Shown piece by piece: positions 36,476 to 46,056 of a stretch of 64,000 nt of DNA. Every line of letters starts with the position of its first letter. Position 1 is the stretch's first letter. The notes below the pieces were generated by a model. That model worked only from the letters and a program-made list of their open reading frames with translations. It searched no databases and was not told the origin of the DNA. This DNA comes from VYFG01 sp965221795 (GTDB lineage Bacteria; Pseudomonadota; Gammaproteobacteria; Arenicellales; Poriferihabitantaceae): positions 3,410,001-3,474,000 of the forward strand of contig OZ244914.1 in NCBI GenBank assembly GCA_965221795.1, written 5' to 3'. Position numbers and translations under genes: made by a program.

Positions 36476-37284
36476 CCGGCCTCCTCCCATGCGGGTTCCA
36501 GGACCGCGGGCGGTACGACCAGATTCCAGTTTGGCACCAGTTTGCCGGACGTTCGGCGACCGCGCTCCAGGTAACAAGGCTGTTTGGGCACGTGCTTTCG
36601 CAGCGGCGCCAAGTACGATTCATCCACCATCAGTGCCTCACGGTGTTGTTCAAGAAAGAATCCGACCTTGGCTACCGCCGTCGCACTTCGCAGTTTCAAC
36701 GTATAGTCGGTCACCTGATTCAGGTCGAAATATTCCACGGACTCGAGAGAGCGCCAGACCTCCTCCCAGCCACCTCCCAGATCCGGGCGTACCAGCACAT
36801 CGACCAGGGTGCGCTCCAGACTGGTCACACGAACCTTGCCGCCGGCATGTCGTTCGGTCGTGACCCCGTACAGTTCAGCCTGCTGGGCTTGCAGCACCTT
36901 GGGGAAAGGAACCGCGACGAATTCCTGTCCGCGGAACACGAAGGGCCGACGGGCACTCCGAGTGAAATAGGTGAACCGATGATGCACGGAATAAGCCTTG
37001 CCGTGGAACTGCAACGCACTGTGATGGGACAGCACCGCGTCCGCTGTGAGATGCCCTGCCAAAAGGTAGGAATCGACCGGGTAATCCATGGGGTCGAGCC
37101 CCCGGGGAACGACGGCGTACAGGCCACGTCTGAGCCGTAGCAGGTGCCCTGCCTTGACGTGATAGGCAAGCAGCGCCTCCCGCGTCTTCGTCCGGGACGA
37201 GCCGGTGCGTTCCAGGAAGCCAACGAAGGCCTCATGCCGGAATACAGGATGCTCGTTGAAGAATTCCTGGGCTTTCATGGTCAT
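36472..37284 (-). CDS. abiEi: AbiEi-type antitoxin / transcriptional regulator
   Basis: About 270 residues from ATG 37284 (MTMKAQEFF; MKAQEFF two codons later is equally likely). The N-terminal winged helix (HPVFRHEAFVGFLE, KTREALLAYHVKAGHLLRLR then RGLYAVVP) is typical of AbiEi. The middle holds YLLAGHLTADAVLSHHSALQ and TSLERTLVDVLVRPDLGGG. The C-terminal domain is the antitoxin part in type IV AbiE systems, where it represses its own operon. It overlaps the abiEii start by four bases. It appears intact while its partner is broken. Confidence 0.88.
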   Translation of the reverse strand: MTMKAQEFFNEHPVFRHEAFVGFLERTGSSRTKTREALLAYHVKAGHLLRLRRGLYAVVPRGLDPMDYPVDSYLLAGHLTADAVLSHHSALQFHGKAYSVHHRFTYFTRSARRPFVFRGQEFVAVPFPKVLQAQQAELYGVTTERHAGGKVRVTSLERTLVDVLVRPDLGGGWEEVWRSLESVEYFDLNQVTDYTLKLRSATAVAKVGFFLEQHREALMVDESYLAPLRKHVPKQPCYLERGRRTSGKLVPNWNLVVPPAVLEPAWEEAG

Positions 37285-37586
37285 CGCGCATAGTTGACAA
37301 TAGTTATCGCTACCCCTAAATAAATTAGGTGTATTGTCGAGCTTTGTCAACTGGCTTGGAGGCTTGTCAATTCGTGCTGTTACCCCTGATAAATTCCGGG
37401 GTTTCTACAGAAATTGTCCAGCTGTCCCTCGCCACTCTGACCAACCTTGCGCAGATTGGATGCGGGTCCAGACTATATGGGTAGTCGAGATATTCATCTA
37501 TTTCGCGAAATGTTTGCATTTTTATATAGCGCTATATTGGACTTCGTGTTATTCTCTTTTTCAGTGAATAAAGTGATATTTTATAT
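37285..37586. promoter_or_regulatory. AbiE upstream region with inverted-repeat candidates
   Basis: Two related inverted repeats lie upstream of abiEi: CCTAAATAAATTAGG (37315-37329) and CCCC-N11-GGGG (37383-37401), both preceded by TACC. They are candidate operators for AbiEi autoregulation. Further out are two perfect palindromes, ATTTCGCGAAAT (37500-37511) and ATATAGCGCTATAT (37524-37537). No gene is seen here; the IS5 copy begins at 37587. Confidence 0.45.
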
Positions 37587-38891
37587 AGTCGATCCTGAAA
37601 AATCCTAAATTCATCGGTCACGATCTGAATATGCGGGAATATATTCCCTGAAAGTATGGATTCCAATGGCCGGATCTGGACTCATGGACGCTCCCTTCCT
37701 TGCCATTTCCGATGACCACCTGCGCCCCAGACCCTGTGCGGGTACCGAATCCCACGATCGGTTCCGAAATCGCCTGCAAAACCGGCTGGATCCGCGCCAT
37801 GCGCGGGTTCGCCTGGCCGGAACCCGGAACGGGTCCCGATGCGACGAGACCTTCAGTGTGCGGTACGGCCCCGACCGTGGTAGTCCCGGCCAGCCCACGC
37901 GTGGGATGGTCGGGCGGGAGTCTCTCCAGCCGGTGTACCCACTCTCGGACGAGGCGGTGGTCGCCGGTTGGGGGGAGAATCCCTACGGGCAGTCCTTTTG
38001 CGGCGAGGACTATTGCCCGCCCCATCCGCCGATCGACCCGAGTAGCCGGACGCGGTTTCGCCCGCGCATCGGGACGGCCGGGGCCGAGCGGGTCCTGCCA
38101 GCGACGATCGATGCCGGTCTTACGAGCGGCACCGGGAAGCCGCGGGCGTGGCGGCGGGTGACGGTCGATACGACCGTGCCGGACCAGGCGGTGACCTTTC
38201 CGACCGATGGCCAGCGGTGGAACCGTTCCCGGGTGCAGCGGGTGAAACGGTGCCCGCGGTATGAGGGGAAGTGGCACCAGAGCTACGCCCGCAAGGGCAA
38301 GGCCCACTGGCGGTCCGAATTCGGTGTCCAGGGGAGCATGGCCACCCTCCACCGGAGCCACTTCCTCCTGGGCGGGATGGCGCGGGCGGGGAATCCTGAT
38401 GACGGACCACCACTGAAGCCCGCTCTGGATCCGGTGCGACGCCGGACGGGGCGGTCGATGGATGAGGTATTCGTGGACCGCGGGTACCGGGGACATGGCG
38501 AAGACGAGGCTTCCGGATCCCGGTCCGGACAGCGGCGAGGCCTCGTGACCCGACGGCGGAAGAAGTGCCGGCGACGGCGGCAGGCGATGGAGCCCGTGAT
38601 CGGTCATCGAAAATCGGATGGCCATCCGGGAAGGAACGGGCTCCCGGGAAGGGAGGGCGACCGGAGGAATATCCTGCGGTGCAGTGCCGGTCACCACCGG
38701 CGGCGGATCCTCCGTCCGCTGCGGTTTTTGGGTCGCTGGTTTGGGGGCCTTGGAGGCCGCATTTGCGACGTTTTGAGGGCCCGGGAGCGCCCGGGGACGA
38801 CGGGGCGATGGAAACTGCCGGCCTCCGAGTTGGGCAGTGTCTCACCGCGGGTGCTTGCGGCCACCTGAAACAGGTTTTTTCAGGGCCGACT
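37587..38891 (+). mobile_element. IS5-family element, copy A, internally deleted
   Basis: 1305 bp. The ends AGTCGATCCTGAAAAA and (reversed) AGTCGGCCCTGAAAAA are imperfect inverted repeats; flanks are ATAT and ATGT. The frame 37666-38868 encodes about 400 residues with VTVDTTVPDQAVTFPTDGQR, KGKAHWRSEFGVQGSMAT, VFVDRGYRGHGED and MEPVIGHRKSDGHPGRN, the signatures of an IS5 transposase. Compared with copy B an in-frame block of about 257 bp is missing between the YEGKW and KGKAH segments, and the N-terminal part is frame-disturbed. Probably inactive. Confidence 0.82.
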
Positions 38892-39020
38892 ATGTAGCTT
38901 CTGGTCATTTTGGCCTGCTTCGACATACGTGCATTTTCCAAGCCTGGCCACCACAGGCATGTCGAGGGGATAATCGCGTAATGCAGTTTGTCAATGTGGT
39001 GAACCTGCACAGTTGTTACC

Positions 39021-39048
39021 TTGCAAGATCATTATTGATTGATACAAT
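39021..39048 (+). promoter_or_regulatory. Promoter of the phd-vapC-like pair
   Basis: TTGCAA (39021-39026) and TACAAT (39043-39048) are 16 bp apart, about 34 bp before the antitoxin ATG. Such promoters are normally repressed by the antitoxin-toxin complex. Confidence 0.5.
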
Positions 39049-39081
39049 ATAACCATCTGAATGACCAATTAGAGATAAATC

Positions 39082-39321
39082 ATGCTTTCGGTAAATCTGG
39101 CTCAAGCCAAGGCACGTCTCAGCGAGATACTGGACAAGGTAGAAGCGGGTCAGGAGGTGGTAATTACCCGTCGCGGCAAAGCCGTGGCCCAGGTTTCAGC
39201 AATTAGTCGTCCGAAAAAACCTGTTCCCCTCAAGAAACTTGCTGTCTTTCGAGACAAAATATCCCCGCAAAGTCGTCCTTCTGGCGAGGCCTTGAGAGAG
39301 ATACGGGACGAAAGCTGGTAA
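39082..39321 (+). CDS. Phd/YefM-family antitoxin
   Basis: About 79 residues. The N-terminal MLSVNLAQAKARLSEILDKV and VEAGQEVVITRRGKAVAQVS is the Phd/YefM DNA-binding fold; the C-terminal tail is variable and should bind the toxin. The PIN-domain toxin gene begins 23 bp after the stop. Both genes look intact, in contrast with the other toxin-antitoxin debris in the window. Confidence 0.92.
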   Translation: MLSVNLAQAKARLSEILDKVEAGQEVVITRRGKAVAQVSAISRPKKPVPLKKLAVFRDKISPQSRPSGEALREIRDESW

Positions 39322-39344
39322 ACCACGGCGAGCCGGGTATATGC

Positions 39345-39782
39345 ATGCGGTATTTTGATACTAGCTTTCTCGCACCTCTCGTTATACCAGAGGCCATGAG
39401 CATGTCAGTTTCCAATTTCGTCATGAAATTGCCGCAGAAAGATCTTGCAGTCAGTCACTGGACTCTGGTCGAGTTCGTCTCGTTGCTGGCCCGCAAGGTC
39501 AGAACTCATGAGTTTGGCATGGCGAAAGCGCACGAAGTCAGAATCCAGTTCGAGTCACTGGTTGAGACCTCCTTCTTGGTCCTGCGGCCCAATGCAGATG
39601 ACTACTATCTGGCCAGGAATTGGTTGGGGCAATTTAATACCAGCTTGAAATCTGCAGATGCCTTGCATCTGGCTATTGCCATGAATCACGGCGCAACGGT
39701 GGTCTATAGCTTGAACAAGTTGATGATCAAGGCAGGAAGATCATTAGGTTTGCCTGTTACAGACTTAACGGTGAGAATATGA
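39345..39782 (+). CDS. VapC-like PIN-domain toxin
   Basis: About 145 residues. PIN ribonuclease fold: N-terminal Asp in MRYFDTSFLAPL, a second acid in SHWTLVEFVSLL, and the C-terminal acids in LKSADALHLAIAM. Toxins of this family cut tRNA or rRNA when not bound by antitoxin. The ATG at 39345 is in the correct frame; an overlapping ATG at 39341 is not. Partner: the Phd/YefM-like gene upstream. Confidence 0.9.
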   Translation: MRYFDTSFLAPLVIPEAMSMSVSNFVMKLPQKDLAVSHWTLVEFVSLLARKVRTHEFGMAKAHEVRIQFESLVETSFLVLRPNADDYYLARNWLGQFNTSLKSADALHLAIAMNHGATVVYSLNKLMIKAGRSLGLPVTDLTVRI

Positions 39783-40294
39783 CGCATTAGGGCATTATTT
39801 CTGGTGTCATTGCAGACCAGAGCGTGATTTGGCCTAAACGGGGAAATCCGGGCAGCAGTTCGTGGTGTCCGAATACCACTTCCGTTGCGACCTGCCATAA
39901 GGCTTATTGTAACCACCTATGCCGAGGGGAAATCGAGTCGGCTACTATTCCTGCCGGCGGCTGAGTGAACCGGCGACCGAGATCGCCCTGTTCTTGTCCG
40001 ATAAGTCGCCATTGACCATCGTACATCCCAACAGTACGTAAGGCATAACGAACGCTCCGCAGCACTCCGCACTTGGGAAACCTCGACGTCACGCTGCAAA
40101 AGCTCCCCGGCGAAGGCGTCCGGCATGTCCAAGACACCTTCTAAATTTACTCACGATTGAATCACCAGATCAAAGGTGATGTTCAGGGGCAAAATCAAGG
40201 ACGAGGACTTTGGAAAGTCCTGTCTGCATACGCATTGTCGATTCCGTTCCGGGGCATAGACGGTATAATCGTCACTGCATTACCTTGAAGAGCG
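39783..40294. other. Gene-free stretch before dnaB
   Basis: About 510 bp. I recognise no gene. A TATAAT box at 40264-40269 is 26 bp before the dnaB ATG and is the best candidate -10, though its -35 is poor. Confidence 0.45.
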
Positions 40295-41683
40295 ATGAGC
40301 ACTGACGAACGTATCTCTGGAACTCCAAAACTCCCGCCACAGGCACTGGAAGCGGAGCAATCCCTTCTGGGAGGATTACTGCTCGACAACCAAAGGTGGG
40401 ATGTTATTGCAGATGAAATCAGCACTGACGATTTTTACAGCAAAAATCATCGTCTGATTTTTAATGCGGTGTGCGCACTTCAGTTGCAAAATGAACCGGC
40501 TGATGTGATCACGGTTTCTGATTGGTTAGGGCAGAGCGGTCAGTTGGAGGAAGTTGGAGGGTTGGTGTATGTGGGGGAACTGGCAAACCAGGCACCGGGT
40601 ACCGCCAATCTCTTGAATTATGCACGTATTGTACGGGAACGCTCCATTTTGCGATCGCTGATTACTGCAGCAAATGAAATTGTGAGAACTGCGTACACTC
40701 CGGACGGAAGGGCAACACGTGCAGTACTGGATCATGCCGAGAAACTGGTATTTGATATTTCGGAGCGGGATGGCCGTCGGCGGCAGGGATTCCGCACAAT
40801 CCAGGCCTTGGTGGCCACTGCGGTGGACCGAATGGAAGAACTCTTCGAATCGAAGGAAACGATTACTGGGATGCCGACGGGCTTTGTCGACCTGGATGAA
40901 ATGACCGCAGGGTTGCAACGGGGAGACTTGATCGTAGTAGCGGGTCGTCCCTCCATGGGGAAGACTTCGTTTGCCATGAATGTGGCCGAATATGTGGCAT
41001 TGAATAAAAAGCTGCCCGTCATGATTTTCAGCATGGAAATGCCGGGTGAGCAGTTGGCGATGCGCATGCTGTCTTCCATCGGCGGACTTGATTCCACGAA
41101 AGTTCGGACCGGCAGGTTGAATGATGACGAGTGGCCCCGAGTAACCAATGCCGTGAAGCTCTTACAGGATGCCCCGATTTTTATTGACGATACGGCTGGT
41201 CTCAATCCGCTGGACCTGAGTTCCCGGGCCCGGCGCCTCTATCGGGAACAGAATAATATTGGGTTGATCGTGATTGACTATTTGCAGTTGATGCAATCCC
41301 TGGAAAAGGAGAGCAACGAAAATCGGGCTACGGAAATCTCGAACATTACCCGCGGACTCAAGATGCTGGCCAAGGAGCTGGATGTGCCAATCGTCGTGCT
41401 CTCTCAACTCAACCGAAGCCTGGAAACCCGTTCGGACAAACGGCCGATCATGTCTGACCTGCGGGAGTCTGGTGCGATTGAGCAGGATGCGGATGTCATT
41501 TTTTTTGTATATCGAGAGGAAATCTACAATTCCGATTCGGAGCATAAAGGAAAAGCGGAAATCATTATCGGTAAGCAACGAAATGGGCCAATAGGTACAG
41601 TCGATTTGACCTTCCAGGGGAAATTCACTCGCTTCCAGAACTATTTGCCAGAGAAGGTCATTGCATCGTATAACGGGGATTGA
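40295..41683 (+). CDS. dnaB: Replicative DNA helicase DnaB
   Basis: About 462 residues, the hexameric 5'-3' helicase of the replication fork. The N-terminal domain begins PPQALEAEQSLLGGLLLDN. The RecA-like core has Walker A GRPSMGKTSFAMN, Walker B LIVIDYLQLM and the arginine finger region around RESGAIEQDADV. No intein is seen. Order dnaB-alr-radA downstream is conserved; rplI upstream is displaced by the island. Confidence 0.98.
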   Translation: MSTDERISGTPKLPPQALEAEQSLLGGLLLDNQRWDVIADEISTDDFYSKNHRLIFNAVCALQLQNEPADVITVSDWLGQSGQLEEVGGLVYVGELANQAPGTANLLNYARIVRERSILRSLITAANEIVRTAYTPDGRATRAVLDHAEKLVFDISERDGRRRQGFRTIQALVATAVDRMEELFESKETITGMPTGFVDLDEMTAGLQRGDLIVVAGRPSMGKTSFAMNVAEYVALNKKLPVMIFSMEMPGEQLAMRMLSSIGGLDSTKVRTGRLNDDEWPRVTNAVKLLQDAPIFIDDTAGLNPLDLSSRARRLYREQNNIGLIVIDYLQLMQSLEKESNENRATEISNITRGLKMLAKELDVPIVVLSQLNRSLETRSDKRPIMSDLRESGAIEQDADVIFFVYREEIYNSDSEHKGKAEIIIGKQRNGPIGTVDLTFQGKFTRFQNYLPEKVIASYNGD

Positions 41684-41693
41684 TCAGGTCAAC

Positions 41694-42815
41694 GTGGCGC
41701 ATACCATTCACGCCGATACGGACAATTCTTCCCGCACAACGGCCTGGATTGACCTTTCTGCCTTACGCCATAATGGCCGTTGTGCCCGGCAGTTGAGTGG
41801 GAATGCGAAACTGTGTGCGGTAGTCAAAGCAAATGCATATGGCCATGGCATTGAAGCCGTCGTGCCGACCCTGATGCCGTTGGTAGACAGTTTCGCAGTG
41901 GCAACCGTACAGGAAGGAATCGAAATCCGGCGAATTGCCCGCGAGCATCCTATCATGGTGCTTTCGGAATTCAATCACCCTTCCCAAGTCACTACATTCA
42001 ATACTTATCAACTGCAACCCATCATTCATCAACCGAGCCAGCTATCCTGGTTACGAGCCCATGGCGGTGTAACTGCAGGCTGTTGGCTCAAGGTGGATAC
42101 TGGCATGCACCGACTCGGATTTGCTGCAGAGAAGGTGGGGGAAGCATATCATGCACTGACGAATTACTGCGGTCGGGCACCCGGTCTGATGTCTCATTTC
42201 GCGACTGCAGATGAATCGGATCATCCATTGACTACAGAACAGTTCCGGCGGTTTTGCTCGGTTTCCCAGCAGTTTGACACCATATGCAGTATCGCGAATT
42301 CAGCAGCCTTGCTCCATCAGCCACATAGTCGATTAGACCTGGTCCGGGCCGGTCTCATGTTATATGGGATTTCTCCAATGGACCGCCAACTGGACCATTC
42401 GACCACGCTGGACCCCGTCATGCGTTTTACAAGCACGATTATCGCGATCAAACACCTATCGCCGGGGTGCCATGTGGGGTATGGCGCGACCTGGTGCAGT
42501 CAAACCCCATGTACAATGGCCATTGTCGGGGTGGGGTACGCTGATGGATATCCCCGGATCATCGGCAACCGGGGCCATACGCTGGTGGCAGGCAAGGTGA
42601 CGCCTGTGATCGGCCGGGTATCAATGGATACTTTGGCACTGGATGTGACCGCATGCGGAAAGGTAGCGGTTGGGGATGAGGTGGAGCTTTGGGGCGATCA
42701 GCTCAATGTGCGCACCGTAGCGGCCTGGGCCGACACCATCCCCTATGAACTCCTTTGTCGTGTCTCTCCGAGAGTGCCTCGAGCGCATATCGAGAATCAC
42801 CCGGGAGTATCCTGA
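41694..42815 (+). CDS. alr: Alanine racemase
   Basis: About 373 residues from a GTG at 41694, which has AGG upstream and lies ten bases after dnaB; a TTG at 41661 would overlap dnaB. PLP-dependent enzyme making D-alanine for peptidoglycan. The PLP Lys lies in AVVKANAYGHG, the catalytic Tyr in HVGYGATW, and IGRVSMDT is the usual C-terminal signature. Its stop overlaps the radA start by one base (TGATG). Confidence 0.95.
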   Translation: MAHTIHADTDNSSRTTAWIDLSALRHNGRCARQLSGNAKLCAVVKANAYGHGIEAVVPTLMPLVDSFAVATVQEGIEIRRIAREHPIMVLSEFNHPSQVTTFNTYQLQPIIHQPSQLSWLRAHGGVTAGCWLKVDTGMHRLGFAAEKVGEAYHALTNYCGRAPGLMSHFATADESDHPLTTEQFRRFCSVSQQFDTICSIANSAALLHQPHSRLDLVRAGLMLYGISPMDRQLDHSTTLDPVMRFTSTIIAIKHLSPGCHVGYGATWCSQTPCTMAIVGVGYADGYPRIIGNRGHTLVAGKVTPVIGRVSMDTLALDVTACGKVAVGDEVELWGDQLNVRTVAAWADTIPYELLCRVSPRVPRAHIENHPGVS

Positions 42816-44191
42816 TGACAAAAGCCTCGGTCAAGCAGCGATTCATTTGCAATGAATGCGGTGCCGAGTCCGCTAAATGGACCGGGCAATGTATGAATTG
42901 TGGGGCCTGGAACTCGCTGACCGAGGTTGTGATACAAGACAGTCGGCAAGTATCCCGGTTCGCTAGCCCGGCATCAAAATCTGCAGTGCAACGTCTGGAC
43001 CAGATAGAAAATGCGGATTTTTCCCGCTTATCCAGTGGTAGCAGTGAACTCGACCGGGTGCTCGGGGGTGGGTTGGTTCCGGGTTCTGTCGTGCTGATTG
43101 GAGGAGATCCGGGAATTGGCAAATCCACCTTGCTGTTGCAATATCTCTCCGCGATTGGTCAAGGACAGGCAGTGTTTTACGCCAGTGGAGAAGAATCAGC
43201 TGAACAGATTGCCTCCCGTGCCAAACGCCTCCAGGTCGATGGCAGTAACCTGCTGCTGTTGGCAGAGAATCGCCTGGAGGAACTGTTGGATGCGCTGATC
43301 AAAGAGCAGCCTTCAGTCGTGGTGGTCGATTCCATACAGACTTTCTTCAGTGACGCCATTAGCTCCGCTCCGGGCAGTGTCTCGCAGGTGCGAGAGTGTG
43401 CCGCTCGTCTGGTCCGGTATGCCAAACAGACTGGAGCCACTGTCATTCTGGTTGGGCATGTGACCAAGGAAGGGTCTTTGGCTGGTCCCCGGATTCTGGA
43501 GCATATGGTGGATAGCGTGTTGTACTTCGAGGGGGAAGGAGGGAGCATTTTCCGCCTGATCCGAGCCGTGAAGAATCGTTTTGGTATGGTGAACGAGATT
43601 GGGGTTTTTGCCATGAGTGAAAAGGGGTTGCGTGATGTGCACAATCCGTCCGCAATGTTCGTCAGCCGATATGGGGCCGATAGTCCCGGGACTGTGGTAC
43701 TGGCGACTCAGGAAGGAACCCGGCCGTTACTCGTCGAAGTACAGGCATTGGTCGACGACAGTGGGCTGGCCAATCCCAGAAGACTATGCGTAGGCCTTGA
43801 GCAAAATCGTTTGGCTATGCTGTTGGCGATTATTCACCGCCATACCGGCATTTCACTCAACAATCAGGATGTGTTTGCCAATGTGGCTGGCGGAGTTCGC
43901 GTAGGAGAGACTGGCTCAGACCTTGCCCTGATGATGGCCATCCTCTCCAGCATCAAGAACCAAGCGACAGGAAGCAACCTGGTGGTTTTCGGGGAGGTTG
44001 GACTGGCCGGGGAATTGCGGCCAGTACAGCGTGGAGCAGACCGACTGCGTGAGGCCCGGAAGTTGGGTTTTGAACGTGCCTTGATTCCTGCCGCAAACAT
44101 GCCCGAGGGACATGCGGCAGAAGGGCTGCATGAACTGGAAATCATTCCGGCGCGAAGAATTGAAGATGCGCTCACACTGTTTGATGTATGA
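42815..44191 (+). CDS. radA: DNA repair protein RadA
   Basis: About 458 residues. RadA drives branch migration in recombination. The N-terminal zinc finger FICNECGAESAKWTGQCMNC, Walker A GGDPGIGKSTLLLQ, the KNRFG motif (AVKNRFGMVNE) and the C-terminal Lon-like domain are all present. The ATG at 42815 overlaps the alr stop, which decides this start over a longer frame. Confidence 0.97.
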   Translation: MTKASVKQRFICNECGAESAKWTGQCMNCGAWNSLTEVVIQDSRQVSRFASPASKSAVQRLDQIENADFSRLSSGSSELDRVLGGGLVPGSVVLIGGDPGIGKSTLLLQYLSAIGQGQAVFYASGEESAEQIASRAKRLQVDGSNLLLLAENRLEELLDALIKEQPSVVVVDSIQTFFSDAISSAPGSVSQVRECAARLVRYAKQTGATVILVGHVTKEGSLAGPRILEHMVDSVLYFEGEGGSIFRLIRAVKNRFGMVNEIGVFAMSEKGLRDVHNPSAMFVSRYGADSPGTVVLATQEGTRPLLVEVQALVDDSGLANPRRLCVGLEQNRLAMLLAIIHRHTGISLNNQDVFANVAGGVRVGETGSDLALMMAILSSIKNQATGSNLVVFGEVGLAGELRPVQRGADRLREARKLGFERALIPAANMPEGHAAEGLHELEIIPARRIEDALTLFDV

Positions 44192-44229
44192 TTGGGCCTT
44201 CTATCGGGTTTAATATTTGGAGTCCCCAC

Positions 44230-44943
44230 ATGTATTCACGCCTTCGCCTCTCTTTTTCTCTACTGGCCTGTCTGGGGCTGATATCTGTCAGTCCGGTTTG
44301 GGGGCTTGATCTGGAAACCGATGAACAAAAATATAGTTATGCGGTCGGGATTCAAATCGGAACCCAATTGATGAACCAATTCAGCCCAGAAGAGTCCGGG
44401 GTGGATGTCCAGGCATTGCTCGCCGGAATTCGGGATGTCATTCATGATCATGAACGACTGCTGACGGAAGAGGACATCACCCGTGTGATTGAAGAGCGGC
44501 AATTGGCCATGCAAGCGCAGGCACAGGCACGTGCAGTAGCGGCGGCACAAGCCGGCGCAGAATGGCGCACAGAAAACCGCAATCAGGCCGGGGTGACCGA
44601 GACCGCATCCGGGTTGCAGTACTCCGTCATTCATAGCGCGGAGGAGACATCCTCTGACAGTCCGGGTATCAATGACACGGTAGTGGTCCATTATCGTGGT
44701 ACATTCATCGATGGTCGCGAATTTGACAGTTCCATTGCACGCGGTGTACCCGTACGCTTTTCATTGAATGGCATCATTCCCGGCTGGCAAGAGGCGTTGC
44801 AACTGATGCGGACCGGAGATAAATGGAACGTAGTGATTCCTCCAGAACTGGCCTATGGAGAAAGCGGCTCCGGATCAATTGGCCCGAATGAAACGTTGAT
44901 TTTTGAAATTGAGTTGCTCGAAGTAAAGCGCGGAAGTGAATAA
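44230..44943 (+). CDS. FKBP-type peptidyl-prolyl isomerase (Mip/FkpA-like)
   Basis: About 237 residues with an N-terminal signal peptide (MYSRLRLSFSLLACLGLISV, cut near VWG). A helical FKBP_N region (YSYAVGIQIGTQLMNQF) is followed by the FKBP domain: VVVHYRGTFIDGREFDSS, IIPGWQEALQLM, IPPELAYGES and LIFEIELLEV. It should fold proteins in the periplasm or at the outer membrane. It follows radA closely and may share its transcript. Confidence 0.93.
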   Translation: MYSRLRLSFSLLACLGLISVSPVWGLDLETDEQKYSYAVGIQIGTQLMNQFSPEESGVDVQALLAGIRDVIHDHERLLTEEDITRVIEERQLAMQAQAQARAVAAAQAGAEWRTENRNQAGVTETASGLQYSVIHSAEETSSDSPGINDTVVVHYRGTFIDGREFDSSIARGVPVRFSLNGIIPGWQEALQLMRTGDKWNVVIPPELAYGESGSGSIGPNETLIFEIELLEVKRGSE

Positions 44944-45036
44944 CCTCACCAGTATGATCCCGCTAATCCATTCAGTTTAGCTTCAGCTATAGAGGTTACT
45001 CTTTTCGCATCCTTGTTCATATTCATGGAAACCAAA

Positions 45037-45570
45037 ATGAAGAAATTGCAATTTTTGGCTGCCATTTGTGGTGTCCTGCCTGCTTTCGTGGCTGTCGCCG
45101 AAGGCAGCCGGGTCCTTGATGAGGCACGTGTGCTGAATAGCGAAGCGATTTACCAAACGGTTCAGGTGAATAAACCGGTGCAGCGATGTTGGGAGGAGCA
45201 GGTCAGGGTTTCCAGTGGTAGCGGGTATGAATCCGCGACTCCCAAAATTGTGGGGGCTTTGGTGGGAGCGGCAGTCGGCAACGAGTTCGGCAAGGGCCGG
45301 GGCAATGATTTGGCAACGGTCGCAGGGGCCATTCTGGGTGGCTCCATTGGGCGCGATGTGCAAGCCAACTCGACCGCGAATCGCCAGAGTGATCAGGTGG
45401 TTTATGAGGAGCGTTGCGAAACCGTCGACCGGTATCTCCCTGAAGAACGGCTAGTGGGTTATGATGTGACCTATCGATATAATGGAATTGTCTATTCTGC
45501 GGTCACGGACTATGAGCCGGGAGAAGTGATTGCGGTCAGCGTCAGTGTGGTGCCGGCACAAGCACCCTAA
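45037..45570 (+). CDS. Glycine-zipper 2TM domain lipoprotein-like protein
   Basis: About 177 residues with a plain Sec signal peptide (MKKLQFLAAICGVLPAFVAV). No lipobox Cys is evident at the cut site. The middle block KIVGALVGAAVGNEFGKGRG and GAILGGSIGRDV is a glycine zipper as in the rickettsial 17-kDa antigen family. The remainder contains two conserved Cys (CWEEQ and ERCETV). Probably an envelope protein of unknown role. An ATG four codons upstream is possible. Confidence 0.8.
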   Translation: MKKLQFLAAICGVLPAFVAVAEGSRVLDEARVLNSEAIYQTVQVNKPVQRCWEEQVRVSSGSGYESATPKIVGALVGAAVGNEFGKGRGNDLATVAGAILGGSIGRDVQANSTANRQSDQVVYEERCETVDRYLPEERLVGYDVTYRYNGIVYSAVTDYEPGEVIAVSVSVVPAQAP

Positions 45571-45682
45571 TCGGACAAAACCCTATCCGCTTCCTCAAAA
45601 CCTTTTCGTAGATTGGTCAGGGTTCCCCGTGCCCGCATTGCCTGGTTTGTGGTGCCAGCAGCATTCGGCCGTCACCAACACG

Positions 45683-46045
45683 ATGACGGCGAATCGCGTC
45701 GACCATCACGATGTGCCAAGCAGGCTGACTACCACTCGTTGCGGATACTGGAGAGGAGTATTTTGTGCGTTGCTGATGGGGTTATCCGGTGCCGTGCCCG
45801 CCACAGATTCGACATTCACGGTGACCGGACCTGCCATGAACGGCAGCGGCCAAGCCGACCGAGTGTATTCGGTGGACGAGATTGCCTTTCAGATTCGAAA
45901 CCATTCGGTGTGGGATATTCTGGGTGTCTCCACCATCCAGCAGGGTAAGGGATTCCTTTATCGTTTCAAACTGATCAACCCGTCGGGGCGGGTCATGATT
46001 CTGAATGTCAATCCCAGGCGACCGAATCTGACCAAAATCAGATAA
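45683..46045 (+). CDS. Small PepSY-like periplasmic protein next to a two-component system
   Basis: About 120 residues. From the ATG at 45683 a short basic N-terminal part and a hydrophobic stretch (VFCALLMGLSGAVPA) suggest a signal peptide. The C-terminal segment (GKGFLYRFKLINPSGRVMIL then NVNPR) resembles PepSY-type sensor proteins, several of which lie just upstream of PhoP/QseB-like regulators as here (11 bp gap). Weak call; the family is short and divergent. Confidence 0.55.
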   Translation: MTANRVDHHDVPSRLTTTRCGYWRGVFCALLMGLSGAVPATDSTFTVTGPAMNGSGQADRVYSVDEIAFQIRNHSVWDILGVSTIQQGKGFLYRFKLINPSGRVMILNVNPRRPNLTKIR

Positions 46046-46056
46046 GCCTGAAGCCC

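Noticed and set aside
37618..38697. Long minus-strand ORF inside IS5 copy A
   Set aside because: It is the antisense of the transposase. The plus strand carries the IS5 motifs (VDTTV, VFVDRGYRGH, EPVIGH); the minus frame has only low-complexity Pro/Arg/Gly text.
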